Positions 1-6,933 of a stretch of DNA of 20,412 bases are shown piece by piece. The DNA lies in IMG/VR virus record IMGVR_UViG_3300032820_000156, positions 1-20,412 of that record. One strand, 5' to 3'. The stretch comes from a virus. The notes beneath the pieces were generated by a model, which searched no databases, was not told the DNA's origin, and saw only the letters and a program-made list of their open reading frames with translations. Position 1 is the first letter of the stretch. Each line of letters opens with the position of its first letter. The position numbers and the translations under genes were made by a program.

Positions 1-19
1 CCCTTTAATAGGAGATAAT

Positions 20-418
20 ATGTCACAAGTTATAAACAAACAATTTGATGGAGGTAGAAAAGCTATCTTTGTCATGAATTTTAAAATTGCATCAACCACA
101 GCGGAATCTTATGAAATTGCGTGCGCTGCTTTAAATAATAGTACAGCAGGAGATCCCTGCACAAGTTTAGCTATCAATAAGGTATGGTGGAGTGTTAATA
201 ACACAGCTGTAACTAAGCCTTTATCCGTATATTGGGAAGCAACAGCAGATGATTTAGCCATCACGTGCAATTACGCAGATAGCAAGGATTTCAGTTCAAT
301 TGGAGGATTATTAAATCCTGAATCTTCCGGATATACTGGAGATATAAAAGTTGAATTTGAATCAATTACAGATGATGATACGGCGACCTTAGTTTTAGAA
401 CTATTAAAAAGTTACTAA
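20..418 (+). CDS. Unassigned small phage protein, possibly virion-associated
   Basis: I do not recognise a named family for this 132-residue protein. It is acidic, rich in Ser, Thr and Asp, and looks globular and beta-rich: no signal peptide, no membrane segment and no catalytic motif. A clear Shine-Dalgarno sequence (AGGAGA, 10-15) sits a few bases before the ATG, which supports the start. It heads the + strand run and is followed 11 bases later by a lipoprotein-like gene. Its composition and position near tail and connector genes suggest a small structural or decoration protein, but that is inference from context. The gene itself is well supported by length, ribosome binding site and packing. 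Confidence 0.75.
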   Translation: MSQVINKQFDGGRKAIFVMNFKIASTTAESYEIACAALNNSTAGDPCTSLAINKVWWSVNNTAVTKPLSVYWEATADDLAITCNYADSKDFSSIGGLLNPESSGYTGDIKVEFESITDDDTATLVLELLKSY

Positions 419-429
419 GTAAATATGGA

Positions 430-639
430 ATGCGGAAACTCATGTTTAGCATGGCTATCATTAGCGCGCTTAGTATGTATGGATGTAATGTGTATTCGGG
501 GATGTCTATGAAGCCCCATAAAACAACTGTAAGTACAACCTACGGGCAAGATGAGGTGGACAAGGCTAATGACAGCAAGGATCAGAGAAAGGATTCAATG
601 CAGATAACCGTGAAACAGGAGTTTGTATGGAAGGAATAA
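430..639 (+). CDS. Small lipoprotein-like exported protein
   Basis: This 69-residue protein begins with a typical short export signal: Arg2 and Lys3, a hydrophobic stretch at about residues 4-17, then Gly18-Cys19. The lipobox is imperfect (Met-Tyr-Gly-Cys), but the single Cys right after the hydrophobic core suggests a lipid-anchored protein of the outer or inner membrane. The rest is short, polar and charged (many Lys, Asp, Gln) and ends in Trp-Lys-Glu. It opens a series of small membrane proteins. A partner in a spanin-type lysis pair is possible, since the gene at 709 encodes a membrane-anchored coiled coil, but usual spanin gene order is the reverse and no lysin is visible. Function is therefore open. 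Confidence 0.6.
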   Translation: MRKLMFSMAIISALSMYGCNVYSGMSMKPHKTTVSTTYGQDEVDKANDSKDQRKDSMQITVKQEFVWKE

Positions 640-640
640 A

Positions 641-712
641 ATGGAATTGATTATAACTGTATATGCTATTTGGATTGTGGGGGGAGTAATTGTTATGGTG
701 ATACAACAATGA
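641..712 (+). CDS. 23-residue single-span membrane peptide
   Basis: A very short reading frame starts with ATG one base after the stop of the lipoprotein-like gene and ends in a TGA that overlaps the next ATG as ATGA (709-712). The product is almost entirely hydrophobic (Ile, Val, Gly, Trp, Tyr) from residue 3 to 21, enough for one membrane span, and ends in Gln-Gln. The fit of both junctions to its neighbours is the main evidence that it is translated. A similar peptide recurs at 1075-1152. Role unknown; a small holin-like or membrane-assembly peptide is conceivable. Confidence 0.5.
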   Translation: MELIITVYAIWIVGGVIVMVIQQ

Positions 713-1074
713 ACGGACTTAAGATATCCTTCGCCGTCGTGGCGTTTGTGCTAATTCAGGGTGTGGCAGTCATATGGTACGTGAGCAAATTGGATTCTCG
801 CGTGGATCAAATGTACAAAAGCTTCGAAGAAGAAAATAAAAAAGAAGTCATCGAAAATCAGGTCAAAATGAAAATTGATTTGGAAAATCTCATCGCAGAT
901 GTCAAGGACTTACAAAGAGACATGAAGCAGATGAATAAAAAAGACAAAGAAATAGTTAAGCAAAATAAATCTATAGAGCGCCAGCATAAAGATCTTTTCG
1001 AGATGTTGCAGGGGTCAACTGATATGATTCAACAGAACCAGACTAAAGGCGGTTCATACAACTACGGAGACTAA
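709..1074 (+). CDS. Membrane-anchored coiled-coil protein
   Basis: I place the start at the ATG at 709, which overlaps the preceding TGA as ATGA; an in-frame TTG at 670 would add 13 residues that run back through the preceding peptide's gene. The 121-residue product has one N-terminal membrane span (about residues 6-25) followed by a long, highly charged stretch of Lys, Glu, Asp, Met and Leu (about 28-105) that reads as a coiled coil, then a Gln/Gly/Tyr tail. This is the architecture of a type II inner-membrane protein whose helix projects into the periplasm, as in i-spanins, though no family is recognised. It lies in a run of small membrane genes and is followed without a gap by another one. 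Confidence 0.65.
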   Translation: MNGLKISFAVVAFVLIQGVAVIWYVSKLDSRVDQMYKSFEEENKKEVIENQVKMKIDLENLIADVKDLQRDMKQMNKKDKEIVKQNKSIERQHKDLFEMLQGSTDMIQQNQTKGGSYNYGD

Positions 1075-1152
1075 ATGACTGATTGGTTTGATAAAGTAGC
1101 CATAATCATTGGAATTATAACCGTAATAATATTTGTATTGGTGGTGGTGTAA
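1075..1152 (+). CDS. 25-residue single-span membrane peptide
   Basis: The ATG follows the previous stop directly and the TAA shares its last base with the ATG of the next gene (TAATG at 1150-1154). The product has a short polar start (Met-Thr-Asp-Trp-Phe-Asp-Lys) and then a continuous run of Ile, Val, Leu, Phe and Ala that ends at the stop codon, so it is a single membrane span with almost no tail. Exact fit between neighbours and resemblance in size and design to the peptide at 641-712 support a real gene. Function unknown. Confidence 0.5.
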   Translation: MTDWFDKVAIIIGIITVIIFVLVVV

Positions 1153-1562
1153 TGGCTAATGACAGGTTCGATGTATCGGATAAAACGGCGATCAGCATGC
1201 CTATGCGCAACCTACTCGCGATCCTATCGGCCACAGCGGTCGGCGTCTGGGCCTTCTTCGGGATCCAGGAAAGGCTAAATACTCTGGAGACACGTGTAAC
1301 GCTGTCAGAATCAGACCTCACAAAAAATACAGAATTTAGAATCAAGTGGCCTAGGGGTGAATTAGGTGCTTTACCTGCGGACGCTCAGCAGGACCTTTTA
1401 ATAGAATTTCTTAGTTCTCAATTAGAGTCCATGATGGAAGATATGGAATCAATGATGAGCAATACCGTGAATATAAAGAGGGCGCAGCAGGATATAGAAC
1501 GATTATTAGGGGACGTGGAGAAATTAAAAGACAAGCTGAGGGAATCAAATGGAAGTAATTAG
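1152..1562 (+). CDS. Membrane-anchored protein with coiled-coil C-terminus
   Basis: The product has 136 residues. A polar start (about 1-17) is followed by one hydrophobic segment (about 18-37, with AVGVWAFFG), then Glu/Leu/Thr-rich heptads, a short central region around LGALPADAQQDLL, and a second charged helical region (about 85-133, with repeated Met-Glu-Ser-Met). It appears to be anchored in the inner membrane with a helical outer domain. I have a sense of similar proteins in marine phages but cannot name a family. The start shares a base with the preceding stop, and the end overlaps the next gene by 14 bases, so translation is probably coupled along this membrane-protein run. Confidence 0.65.
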   Translation: MANDRFDVSDKTAISMPMRNLLAILSATAVGVWAFFGIQERLNTLETRVTLSESDLTKNTEFRIKWPRGELGALPADAQQDLLIEFLSSQLESMMEDMESMMSNTVNIKRAQQDIERLLGDVEKLKDKLRESNGSN

Positions 1563-1863
1563 CGTAATAGTCATGTTCATATTTGGAAATATGAACGATC
1601 AGGAGCATAGAATGACACAGTATGTGCCAATGGAATCACTGTCCTCATGCATGAAGGAAGTGAGAATACTCAAGAAAAAAGAAACAGATTATACAAAGGA
1701 CGCATTCTGCGGTCCAGCCCTGGTGGAGCTGAGCGATGACGGGGAAATCCTGACATTGCATACTGAGATCCCAGAAGGAGCGAAGATGGTAAGGAAGAAA
1801 ATAAGCAAGGAAGCTTTTGAAAGATGGACACTTCGATCCAAGGAAAAATGGAATAACAAGTAA
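1549..1863 (+). CDS. Small protein with N-terminal hydrophobic segment
   Basis: This 104-residue protein begins with a short hydrophobic stretch (residues 2-13, Glu-Val-Ile-Ser-Val-Ile-Val-Met-Phe-Ile-Phe-Gly), long enough for a weak signal or partial membrane insertion. The rest is a compact mixed domain with two Cys residues (about 34 and 54), an acidic strand-rich part and a basic C-terminus. The start lies inside the preceding gene (14-base overlap). A conserved globular domain with a disulfide outside the cytoplasm is plausible. No family or function is recognised. It closes the run of small membrane genes that starts at 430. Confidence 0.6.
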   Translation: MEVISVIVMFIFGNMNDQEHRMTQYVPMESLSSCMKEVRILKKKETDYTKDAFCGPALVELSDDGEILTLHTEIPEGAKMVRKKISKEAFERWTLRSKEKWNNK

Positions 1864-1868
1864 TTACA

Positions 1869-2006
1869 GTGGTTCAAATATTCACTCGTTCAACGTACTT
1901 TACACCAATCAAAAAAAGGACTAGTATAGGAAGATCTCCTAGGTCGAAGCCGACGAATAAACACAAGCGACGAACCTGGAAGAAATATAATCGGCAAGGA
2001 GGCTGA
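1869..2006 (+). CDS. Short, very basic phage protein with GTG start
   Basis: The gap between 1863 and 2008 holds a 45-residue frame starting at GTG (1869) and ending at TGA (2004-2006), two bases before the next ATG. The product is extremely basic, with a motif Lys-Lys-Arg-Thr-Ser-Ile-Gly-Arg-Ser-Pro-Arg-Ser-Lys-Pro, then Asn-Lys-His-Lys-Arg-Arg and an aromatic/basic Trp-Lys-Lys-Tyr end. I recall short proteins with this SIGRSPRS-type motif from marine phages, which is my main reason for trusting it; that is memory, not a search. The charge suggests nucleic acid binding or packaging with DNA. Weak points are the GTG start and the lack of a strong ribosome binding site. Confidence 0.6.
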   Translation: MVQIFTRSTYFTPIKKRTSIGRSPRSKPTNKHKRRTWKKYNRQGG

Positions 2007-2007
2007 G

Positions 2008-2475
2008 ATGGTTGCAAAAAGAGGATACGGAGCAGTTAAAAGAATGAATCTTGGTGGTCGCACAGGAGATATGATGTACTCTCGTGGATACGGAGTAGAT
2101 GAAAGATCTCGACGTGTGCCAACAGAGTTATTAGACCGAGGACCTACTGCGTTGAAAAAAGGTGGCAAAGTCAAAGGATATAAGCAAGGAGGCGTAATTA
2201 AACGTCAAAGAGGTGGACCAGGCAGAAGAAATTTACTAGAAGAAATGGGCCGACTTGATGCAGAGCGCATGAACCCTAATCGAAGAGCCGAGAGGTCAAG
2301 AGTCATAGGAGAACTCAACCGAGGCTTCAAGAAAGGCGGAGTCGCTAAAAAATCTAAAGGCGGAGTCGCTAAAAAATCTAAAGGCGGAGTCGCTAAAAAA
2401 TCTAAAGGCGGAGTCGCTAAAAAATCTAAAGGCGGAGTCGCTAAAAAATCTAAAGGTGGAAAAGTTAGTAAATAG
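2008..2475 (+). CDS. Lys/Gly-rich basic protein with tandem KGGVAKKS repeats
   Basis: The 155-residue product is strongly basic and of low complexity. The first part (1-105) has RGYG and GGR/GGK motifs with scattered charged residues. From about residue 108 it consists of five identical eight-residue repeats (Lys-Gly-Gly-Val-Ala-Lys-Lys-Ser), followed by Lys-Gly-Gly-Lys-Val-Ser-Lys at the end. A GGAGG ribosome binding site (1999-2003) precedes the ATG. The composition suggests binding to DNA or to an acidic virion surface; no family is identified. The repeat arrangement means copy number probably varies between relatives. It is a possible substrate for lysine modification by the oxygenases in this window, which is speculation. 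It sits directly before the connector genes. Confidence 0.7.
   Translation: MVAKRGYGAVKRMNLGGRTGDMMYSRGYGVDERSRRVPTELLDRGPTALKKGGKVKGYKQGGVIKRQRGGPGRRNLLEEMGRLDAERMNPNRRAERSRVIGELNRGFKKGGVAKKSKGGVAKKSKGGVAKKSKGGVAKKSKGGVAKKSKGGKVSK
2332..2460 (+). repeat. Five perfect 24-bp tandem repeats plus a partial copy
   Basis: Five identical 24-base units, each starting AAAGGCGGAGTCGC, run head to tail from 2332 to 2451. A sixth partial copy (2452-2460) differs by one base (GGTGGA for GGCGGA). Because 24 is a multiple of three, the array encodes five identical octapeptides and keeps the frame. Lack of synonymous differences between units points to recent expansion by slippage or recombination. Confidence 0.95.
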
Positions 2476-2483
2476 GAGATTAT

Positions 2484-3182
2484 ATGCCAACTTATGCTAG
2501 CACAGCGAACTTCGATTTATCCATTGATGAGGTTATAGAAGAAGCTTTTGAACGGTGCGGTTTACAAGATCGTACAGGTTACGAAATAAAAACCGCACGT
2601 CGTTCTTTAAATCTTTTATTAGCTGATTGGGCTAATAGGGGATTGAACCAATGGACGATCCAAAAACAATCTAAGGCCGTAGTAGCCGATACCACAAGTT
2701 TAACGGACACTAATTTGTTTGGTAGTACTACGGGCGACGCCGCACAAATTATTGATATCACCGATCTTGTTATTCAAGATTCAAATGGCAATGATTATAC
2801 AACGACTCCGGTAAGCCGAGCTACTTATTGGAACTATACAGTTAAAACATCACGTGGAAGGCCTACTCAGTATTATTTTGAAAAAACCATTATGCCTACT
2901 TTGTATTTATATCCGGCCGCTGATACAGCGTACACGGTAATATATTATGCTCTCGTAAGGATGGCTGATTCAGGGGCTTATACCAATAACAGTCAAATTC
3001 CATTTCGGTTTCTTCCATGCCTTACTGCGGGATTAGCTTATTATCTTGCTATGAAGTATGCCCCGGACAGGATTCAAATTTTAAAAGCAATATATGAAGA
3101 AGAATTTAAACAAGCCGCGGATCAAGACAGAGAAAATGTCAGTTCTAATTTTGTCCCTCAATTTTATGTGATTAATGGTTAA
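2484..3182 (+). CDS. P22 gp4-like head-to-tail adaptor
   Basis: The 232-residue protein matches the pattern of the P22 gp4 tail accessory/adaptor family found in many marine podoviruses. It opens with a helical region containing LSIDEVIEEAFERCG, a Arg-Thr-Gly-Tyr-Glu-Ile-Lys-Thr-Ala-Arg-Arg-Ser-Leu segment and LLLADWANRGLNQW (about residues 12-60), then a beta-rich middle and a C-terminal helical part with FLPCLTAGLAYYLAMKYAP and EEEFKQAADQDRE. Such proteins bind the portal ring and close the DNA-filled head before tail attachment. A strong AGGAGA precedes the ATG. It starts the virion block; a P22 gp10-like protein is encoded far away on the other strand (15746-17593). Family is assigned from motif memory, with good confidence. 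Confidence 0.8.
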   Translation: MPTYASTANFDLSIDEVIEEAFERCGLQDRTGYEIKTARRSLNLLLADWANRGLNQWTIQKQSKAVVADTTSLTDTNLFGSTTGDAAQIIDITDLVIQDSNGNDYTTTPVSRATYWNYTVKTSRGRPTQYYFEKTIMPTLYLYPAADTAYTVIYYALVRMADSGAYTNNSQIPFRFLPCLTAGLAYYLAMKYAPDRIQILKAIYEEEFKQAADQDRENVSSNFVPQFYVING

Positions 3183-3184
3183 TT

Positions 3185-3586
3185 ATGGCGAAGTATTCAA
3201 CTGGTAGATATGCATTAAGAATTTCGGATCGTGACGGACAGGCATACCCTTATAATGAAATGGTCCAGGAATGGACAGGATCGTGGGTTCATACTTCAGA
3301 ATACGAACCTAAATCCCCTTTATTAGATCCTCGCTATCATCCTACAGATCCTCAATCACTGGCACATGCTAAACCTCAGATTGCTGATGTTAATATAGTC
3401 GTAGGTAATATAGGAACCACTGTTAATAGTTTTCAAACTTTAGAGGAAGCTGTTACTTTATACCGTGCTAATGGAGCCGCTTATGCAGGCTTTGTAAGAA
3501 GTATGATGCCTCTAGGAGTTCAACAACCTAATAAACCAACTTTATTGCATAGTTTTGTAGGAAAGGTTACAGTGACCACGACATGA
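3185..3586 (+). CDS. Conserved small virion protein of the connector block
   Basis: The 133-residue protein carries a pattern I associate with a conserved marine-phage structural protein: an early Ala-Tyr-Pro-Tyr-Asn-Glu-Met-Val-Gln-Glu-Trp, then His-x-Ser-Glu-Tyr-Glu-x-Lys and a Pro-rich Asp-Pro-Arg-Tyr-His-Pro-Thr-Asp-Pro-Gln stretch (about residues 20-60). The C-terminal half is less distinctive. Relatives often have a CxxC zinc pair near the N-terminus; this one has no Cys at all. It starts two bases after the adaptor gene and overlaps the next gene by four (ATGA), so the three are probably co-translated. A role in the head-tail junction is inferred from position. Confidence 0.65.
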   Translation: MAKYSTGRYALRISDRDGQAYPYNEMVQEWTGSWVHTSEYEPKSPLLDPRYHPTDPQSLAHAKPQIADVNIVVGNIGTTVNSFQTLEEAVTLYRANGAAYAGFVRSMMPLGVQQPNKPTLLHSFVGKVTVTTT

Positions 3587-4236
3587 CCGATTATTCTGAT
3601 TTATTAACAAACGTAAGAAATTATACGGAGACATCCAGTGATGTGCTCTCGGATGCTGTTGTTAATACATTCATCGTTAATGTTGAAAATAAATTATTTA
3701 AGGAAGTGGATCTCAGTTATTACCGTAAATATGACACGGCTAATTTAACCGTAGATAATGCTTTTCTTTCCCTTCCAGGAGACTGGAGGGCAACTCGATT
3801 TCTTCAAATTGTTGTTGCGGATGAAAGAACAACCTTGCTACAAAAGGATATTTCATTTATGACAGAGTATTGGCCTGATAGAACAGCAACGGGTACTCCT
3901 AAGTACTATGCTGATTGGGATCAAGACACGCATTATATTGCGCCAACACCAAGTGCCAACATAGCTGTTGAACTTGCATATCTAAGAATGCCTGATACAT
4001 TATCGGCTTCCAATACTTCCACGTGGATCAGTCAAAATGCTCCCAACGTGCTGTTATATGGTTGTATATTAGAAGGACTTGCATACTTGAAAGGTCCGAC
4101 AGATATGATACAACTATATGATAAAAAATATAATCAGTCTGTAAAGAATCTTGCCACATATGAGATGGGGCGGGATCGTAGAGACGAATATAGAGACGGT
4201 GTCATTCGTGTCCCTCTCGAATCTAGGAACCCCTAA
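3583..4236 (+). CDS. Putative head-tail connector/adaptor protein
   Basis: The ATG overlaps the preceding TGA as ATGA. The 217-residue product has an N-terminal helical part (about 1-45, ending in NVENKLFKEVDL), a beta-rich middle with LSLPGDWRATRFLQI and TGTPKYYADWDQD, and a C-terminal segment with WISQNAPNVLLYGCILEGLAYLKGP (about 145-172) followed by a charged, Tyr/Arg-rich tail. The segment 'W-x-x-x-Asn-Ala-Pro-x-x-Leu-Leu-Tyr' is common in phage adaptor-type proteins that sit between portal and tail. I assign a connector role with moderate confidence from this motif and from the adaptor gene two places upstream. Confidence 0.6.
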   Translation: MTDYSDLLTNVRNYTETSSDVLSDAVVNTFIVNVENKLFKEVDLSYYRKYDTANLTVDNAFLSLPGDWRATRFLQIVVADERTTLLQKDISFMTEYWPDRTATGTPKYYADWDQDTHYIAPTPSANIAVELAYLRMPDTLSASNTSTWISQNAPNVLLYGCILEGLAYLKGPTDMIQLYDKKYNQSVKNLATYEMGRDRRDEYRDGVIRVPLESRNP

Positions 4237-4247
4237 AGGAGGTTATT

Positions 4248-4697
4248 ATGGCTATAGTACAAGCTGTTTGCAACACTTTTAAAGTGGAGATCCTGAAAGC
4301 ATTGCATAATTTTACAGCAACGACAGGGAACACTTTTAAATTAGCGCTTTATGATGATGAAGCGACTTTATCTAAAGCAACTACTATCTACGACACACCA
4401 GACGAGGTAGGTGCATCCGGCACTTATTCAGCAGGTGGTGGAACATTAACATCGGTGACTCCAGTGTTATCAACTGATACCGCTGTGTGTGATTTTTCAC
4501 CTGATCTTTCATTCACTAGTGCGACTATTTCTGCACAGGCTGCTGTTATTTATAACAGTTCCACGGTCACTGGTTTAACAACCAATGCATCTGTTTGTGT
4601 TTTAGATTTTGGTGGAGTTAAAACTTCGACCGCAGGAACATTTACAATTACGTTTCCAGCGGCTGAAGCGACTGCTGCAATTTTAAGGATCGCATAA
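4248..4697 (+). CDS. Conserved beta-rich virion protein
   Basis: A near-perfect ribosome binding site (AAAGGAGG, 4235-4242) precedes this 149-residue protein. It opens with Val-Gln-Ala-Val-Cys-Asn-Thr-Phe-Lys-Val-Glu-Ile, then HNFTATTGNTFKLALYDDEATL, and is otherwise a Thr/Ser/Ala/Gly-rich beta sandwich with VCVLDFGGVKTSTAGTF. This looks like a widespread marine-phage protein of unknown function often encoded beside tail genes. The very strong translation signal suggests a high copy number in the particle, such as a tail or decoration protein. No catalytic motif is present. Confidence 0.65.
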   Translation: MAIVQAVCNTFKVEILKALHNFTATTGNTFKLALYDDEATLSKATTIYDTPDEVGASGTYSAGGGTLTSVTPVLSTDTAVCDFSPDLSFTSATISAQAAVIYNSSTVTGLTTNASVCVLDFGGVKTSTAGTFTITFPAAEATAAILRIA

Positions 4698-4714
4698 AAA
4701 CAAGGAGATGATTT

Positions 4715-6178
4715 ATGTCGCAGACCTTTACGGTCACTGTTGTAGGTTCTCATCCGAATCATAAATTTGCCATTGATGGCGTTACACAGGCGACATTAAA
4801 CTTAATAGAGGACAATACATATCGCTTTGATCAAGCGGATAGTAGTAACTCTAGCCATCCTTTACGTCTTTCTATCACTTCTGATGGAACTCACGGAGGG
4901 GGTATTGAATACACAACGGGTGTAACCACGAGTGGTACCCCTGGAAGTGGTGGAGCTTATACAGAAATAACTGTAGCTGTTAGTGCTCCAACTCTTTATT
5001 ATTATTGCTCAGCCCATTCAGGGATGGGAGGGACGGCTAATACAGCGTCTACTTCAGAACATTTACAAGGATGGGGACGACAGACTTGGGGCAGTGGAGC
5101 ATGGGGAGAATACGCACCGGTTGCCGCGACAGGTGACGGCCTTACGTCGAGTACCGCAGCGCCCGCTTCTATTACGGGTGATTGCAACATCACGCTTACC
5201 GGCGTCTATGGTACGTCTACTGCTGGTGATGCCACCGCAGAAGGTCTTGCTGTTGTCACTGTCGTACAATCACAGACACTCACTTCCAATACTAATGATG
5301 TAGCTTCCGTAACAGGAACGGCGTCCGTCAGCCCTACGGCTGCTGGACTCACTTCCTCTTTGGGGGATGAAACTGTGGATACTGCTTATCAGTCAGGATG
5401 GGGTCGTGGCTTCAATGCCGATACAGGAACAGAGATTGGATGGGGTGATAATCTTTGGGGAACTTTAGAAAGTTCATATGCTTTAACGGGAGCCAGTGCG
5501 ACAACAAGCACTGGGGATATGACATTCCAAGGGGATGTTGATATTACAGTAACAGGACAGAGTGCCACAGTCAGCGAAGGTAGCATTCTTACTTCTATTT
5601 TTGTAACAGGAGTTCAGGCAGCAACAAGTATTGGATCATACTCAATCACTGCTGATGCAACGATAACGGTTGTTGCAGCTTCAGAACCTGAACTTGATGC
5701 TAGTACTGGAGATGTAGTAGTAGAAATTAGTCCAACAGTAGAACCTGCGGGAACTTTATTAACGGGATCCTTGGGATCCTCTACCATTACAGGGGAGTGT
5801 AATGTTACTTTGACAGCAGCGGGACTGACTTCTTCTCTAGGGGATGAAACGGTCACTGGTAACGTTAATGTGGATGCCGATGGCAATGGTCTAACTTCAT
5901 ATGCGGGCGATGCAACGGCATCGGCGGATCTTGACATCACGGTTACGGGAAATGGATTAACAAGTTATATTGGCGATGCCGGTCAGATATCAGGTTATCT
6001 TGCACCGAATGTTTCCGCTACAGCTTCTATAGGAACCTTAAATATTAGCACGGATGTTGTCTTTACAGCAACGGGGAATTCTGCTACAATTAGTACAGGA
6101 ACATTACGAGGAACCTTCTGGCAAGAAGTGGATGACTCGCAAACAGCCATTTGGGTAGAAGTTGACAAGGCTGCATAA
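4715..6178 (+). CDS. Tail-type beta-repeat protein with N-terminal cupredoxin-like domain
   Basis: The 487-residue protein has two parts. Residues 1-106 resemble the cupredoxin fold: His48 in SSHPL and then Cys98-x-x-His101-x-x-Met104 in a YYYCSAHSGMGG loop, the exact spacing of a type-1 (blue) copper site. Similar domains occur in marine phage structural proteins. The rest (about 110-487) is Thr/Gly/Ala-rich beta repeats, with two near-identical TAAGLTSSLGDETV segments and many TG-x-x-T-x-G-x-x units, and two Trp-Gly clusters (about 119-133 and 228-249, GWGRQTWGSGAWG type). That design fits a tail fibre, spike or adhesin shaft. Whether it binds copper, and why, is not known. AAGGAGA precedes the ATG. 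Confidence 0.7.
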   Translation: MSQTFTVTVVGSHPNHKFAIDGVTQATLNLIEDNTYRFDQADSSNSSHPLRLSITSDGTHGGGIEYTTGVTTSGTPGSGGAYTEITVAVSAPTLYYYCSAHSGMGGTANTASTSEHLQGWGRQTWGSGAWGEYAPVAATGDGLTSSTAAPASITGDCNITLTGVYGTSTAGDATAEGLAVVTVVQSQTLTSNTNDVASVTGTASVSPTAAGLTSSLGDETVDTAYQSGWGRGFNADTGTEIGWGDNLWGTLESSYALTGASATTSTGDMTFQGDVDITVTGQSATVSEGSILTSIFVTGVQAATSIGSYSITADATITVVAASEPELDASTGDVVVEISPTVEPAGTLLTGSLGSSTITGECNVTLTAAGLTSSLGDETVTGNVNVDADGNGLTSYAGDATASADLDITVTGNGLTSYIGDAGQISGYLAPNVSATASIGTLNISTDVVFTATGNSATISTGTLRGTFWQEVDDSQTAIWVEVDKAA

Positions 6179-6207
6179 AATCATTAAAAAAGTTATTAGG
6201 AGATTAA

Positions 6208-6933
6208 ATGGTAACGTATTCGACGGGTCTTAGAACAGAACTACAGGTAACAGGAGAAAATTCAGGTACATGGGGAACCATTACCAACAACAACTTTTCT
6301 CAGGTTTTTGAATTCGCCATTGCAGGCGTTTACGCCGTTCCTGCCATTACAACAGGCACATCTACTACTCTGTCTAATGCCGACGGACCCGATACTGCAG
6401 CTAACAACCAATCAAGACAAAATCAATTAATTTTCACAGGAACCGTTTCCACGACTCATACTGTTCAATTTCCAGCAACGCAAAAAACTTATGGACTTTA
6501 TAACAATATCACTGGTGGAGCTGACATTTCAGCACGTCTAGGGGCTACAGGAAATACGCTTACCATTACTAACGGAAAGTACCGTCTTGTTTCAACGGAT
6601 GGCACTGACTGGTATGACATTCTGTCTCTGGCAGGTTTGGATGAAACATGGACTTTAGTGGCGGATGGAACTACTTTAACAGCAGGGCAAAACGCTTTTG
6701 CTAACACGAACGCAGGAACTATAACATATACTTTACCTCTTTCTCCAAGCATTGGGGATCAGTGTAAGGTTGTTGATCTAGGAAACGCGGCTACGAATAA
6801 CATCACTATCAATAGAAATTCACAGCCAATTCAAGGACTGGACGCAAATATGACAATTTCTACTGACAGTGCTGCAATTTCTTTGGTATACAGTAATGCA
6901 ACATACGGGTGGAGGTTGAAATATAACGACTAA
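6208..6933 (+). CDS. Tail fibre-like protein with GENSGTWG motif
   Basis: The 241-residue protein starts with Tyr-Ser-Thr-Gly-Leu-Arg, then Thr-Gly-Glu-Asn-Ser-Gly-Thr-Trp-Gly-Thr-Ile-Thr-Asn-Asn-Asn-Phe (about 14-30), a pattern I know from marine-phage tail fibre-like proteins. The remainder is a Thr/Ala/Asn-rich beta protein, ending in an aromatic WRLKYND. It is preceded by AGGAGA and ends in a TAATG junction with the collar-domain gene, so the two are coupled. A receptor-contacting or fibre-base role is likely from motif and context. Confidence 0.7.
   Translation: MVTYSTGLRTELQVTGENSGTWGTITNNNFSQVFEFAIAGVYAVPAITTGTSTTLSNADGPDTAANNQSRQNQLIFTGTVSTTHTVQFPATQKTYGLYNNITGGADISARLGATGNTLTITNGKYRLVSTDGTDWYDILSLAGLDETWTLVADGTTLTAGQNAFANTNAGTITYTLPLSPSIGDQCKVVDLGNAATNNITINRNSQPIQGLDANMTISTDSAAISLVYSNATYGWRLKYND

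Noticed and set aside
670-708. TTG start at 670 for the membrane-anchored coiled-coil gene
   Set aside because: The added 13 residues overlap the 23-residue peptide gene and would precede the membrane span; the ATG at 709 has an ATGA junction.
2332-2460. Possible CRISPR-like direct repeats
   Set aside because: The units are directly adjacent with no spacers and keep the reading frame, so they are coding tandem repeats.
2296-2490. - strand frame of 64 residues with Phe-Ser-Asp-Ser-Ala-Phe-Arg-Phe repeats
   Set aside because: It is the antisense shadow of the perfect 24-bp repeats; no ribosome binding site, and it overlaps a well-supported + strand gene.
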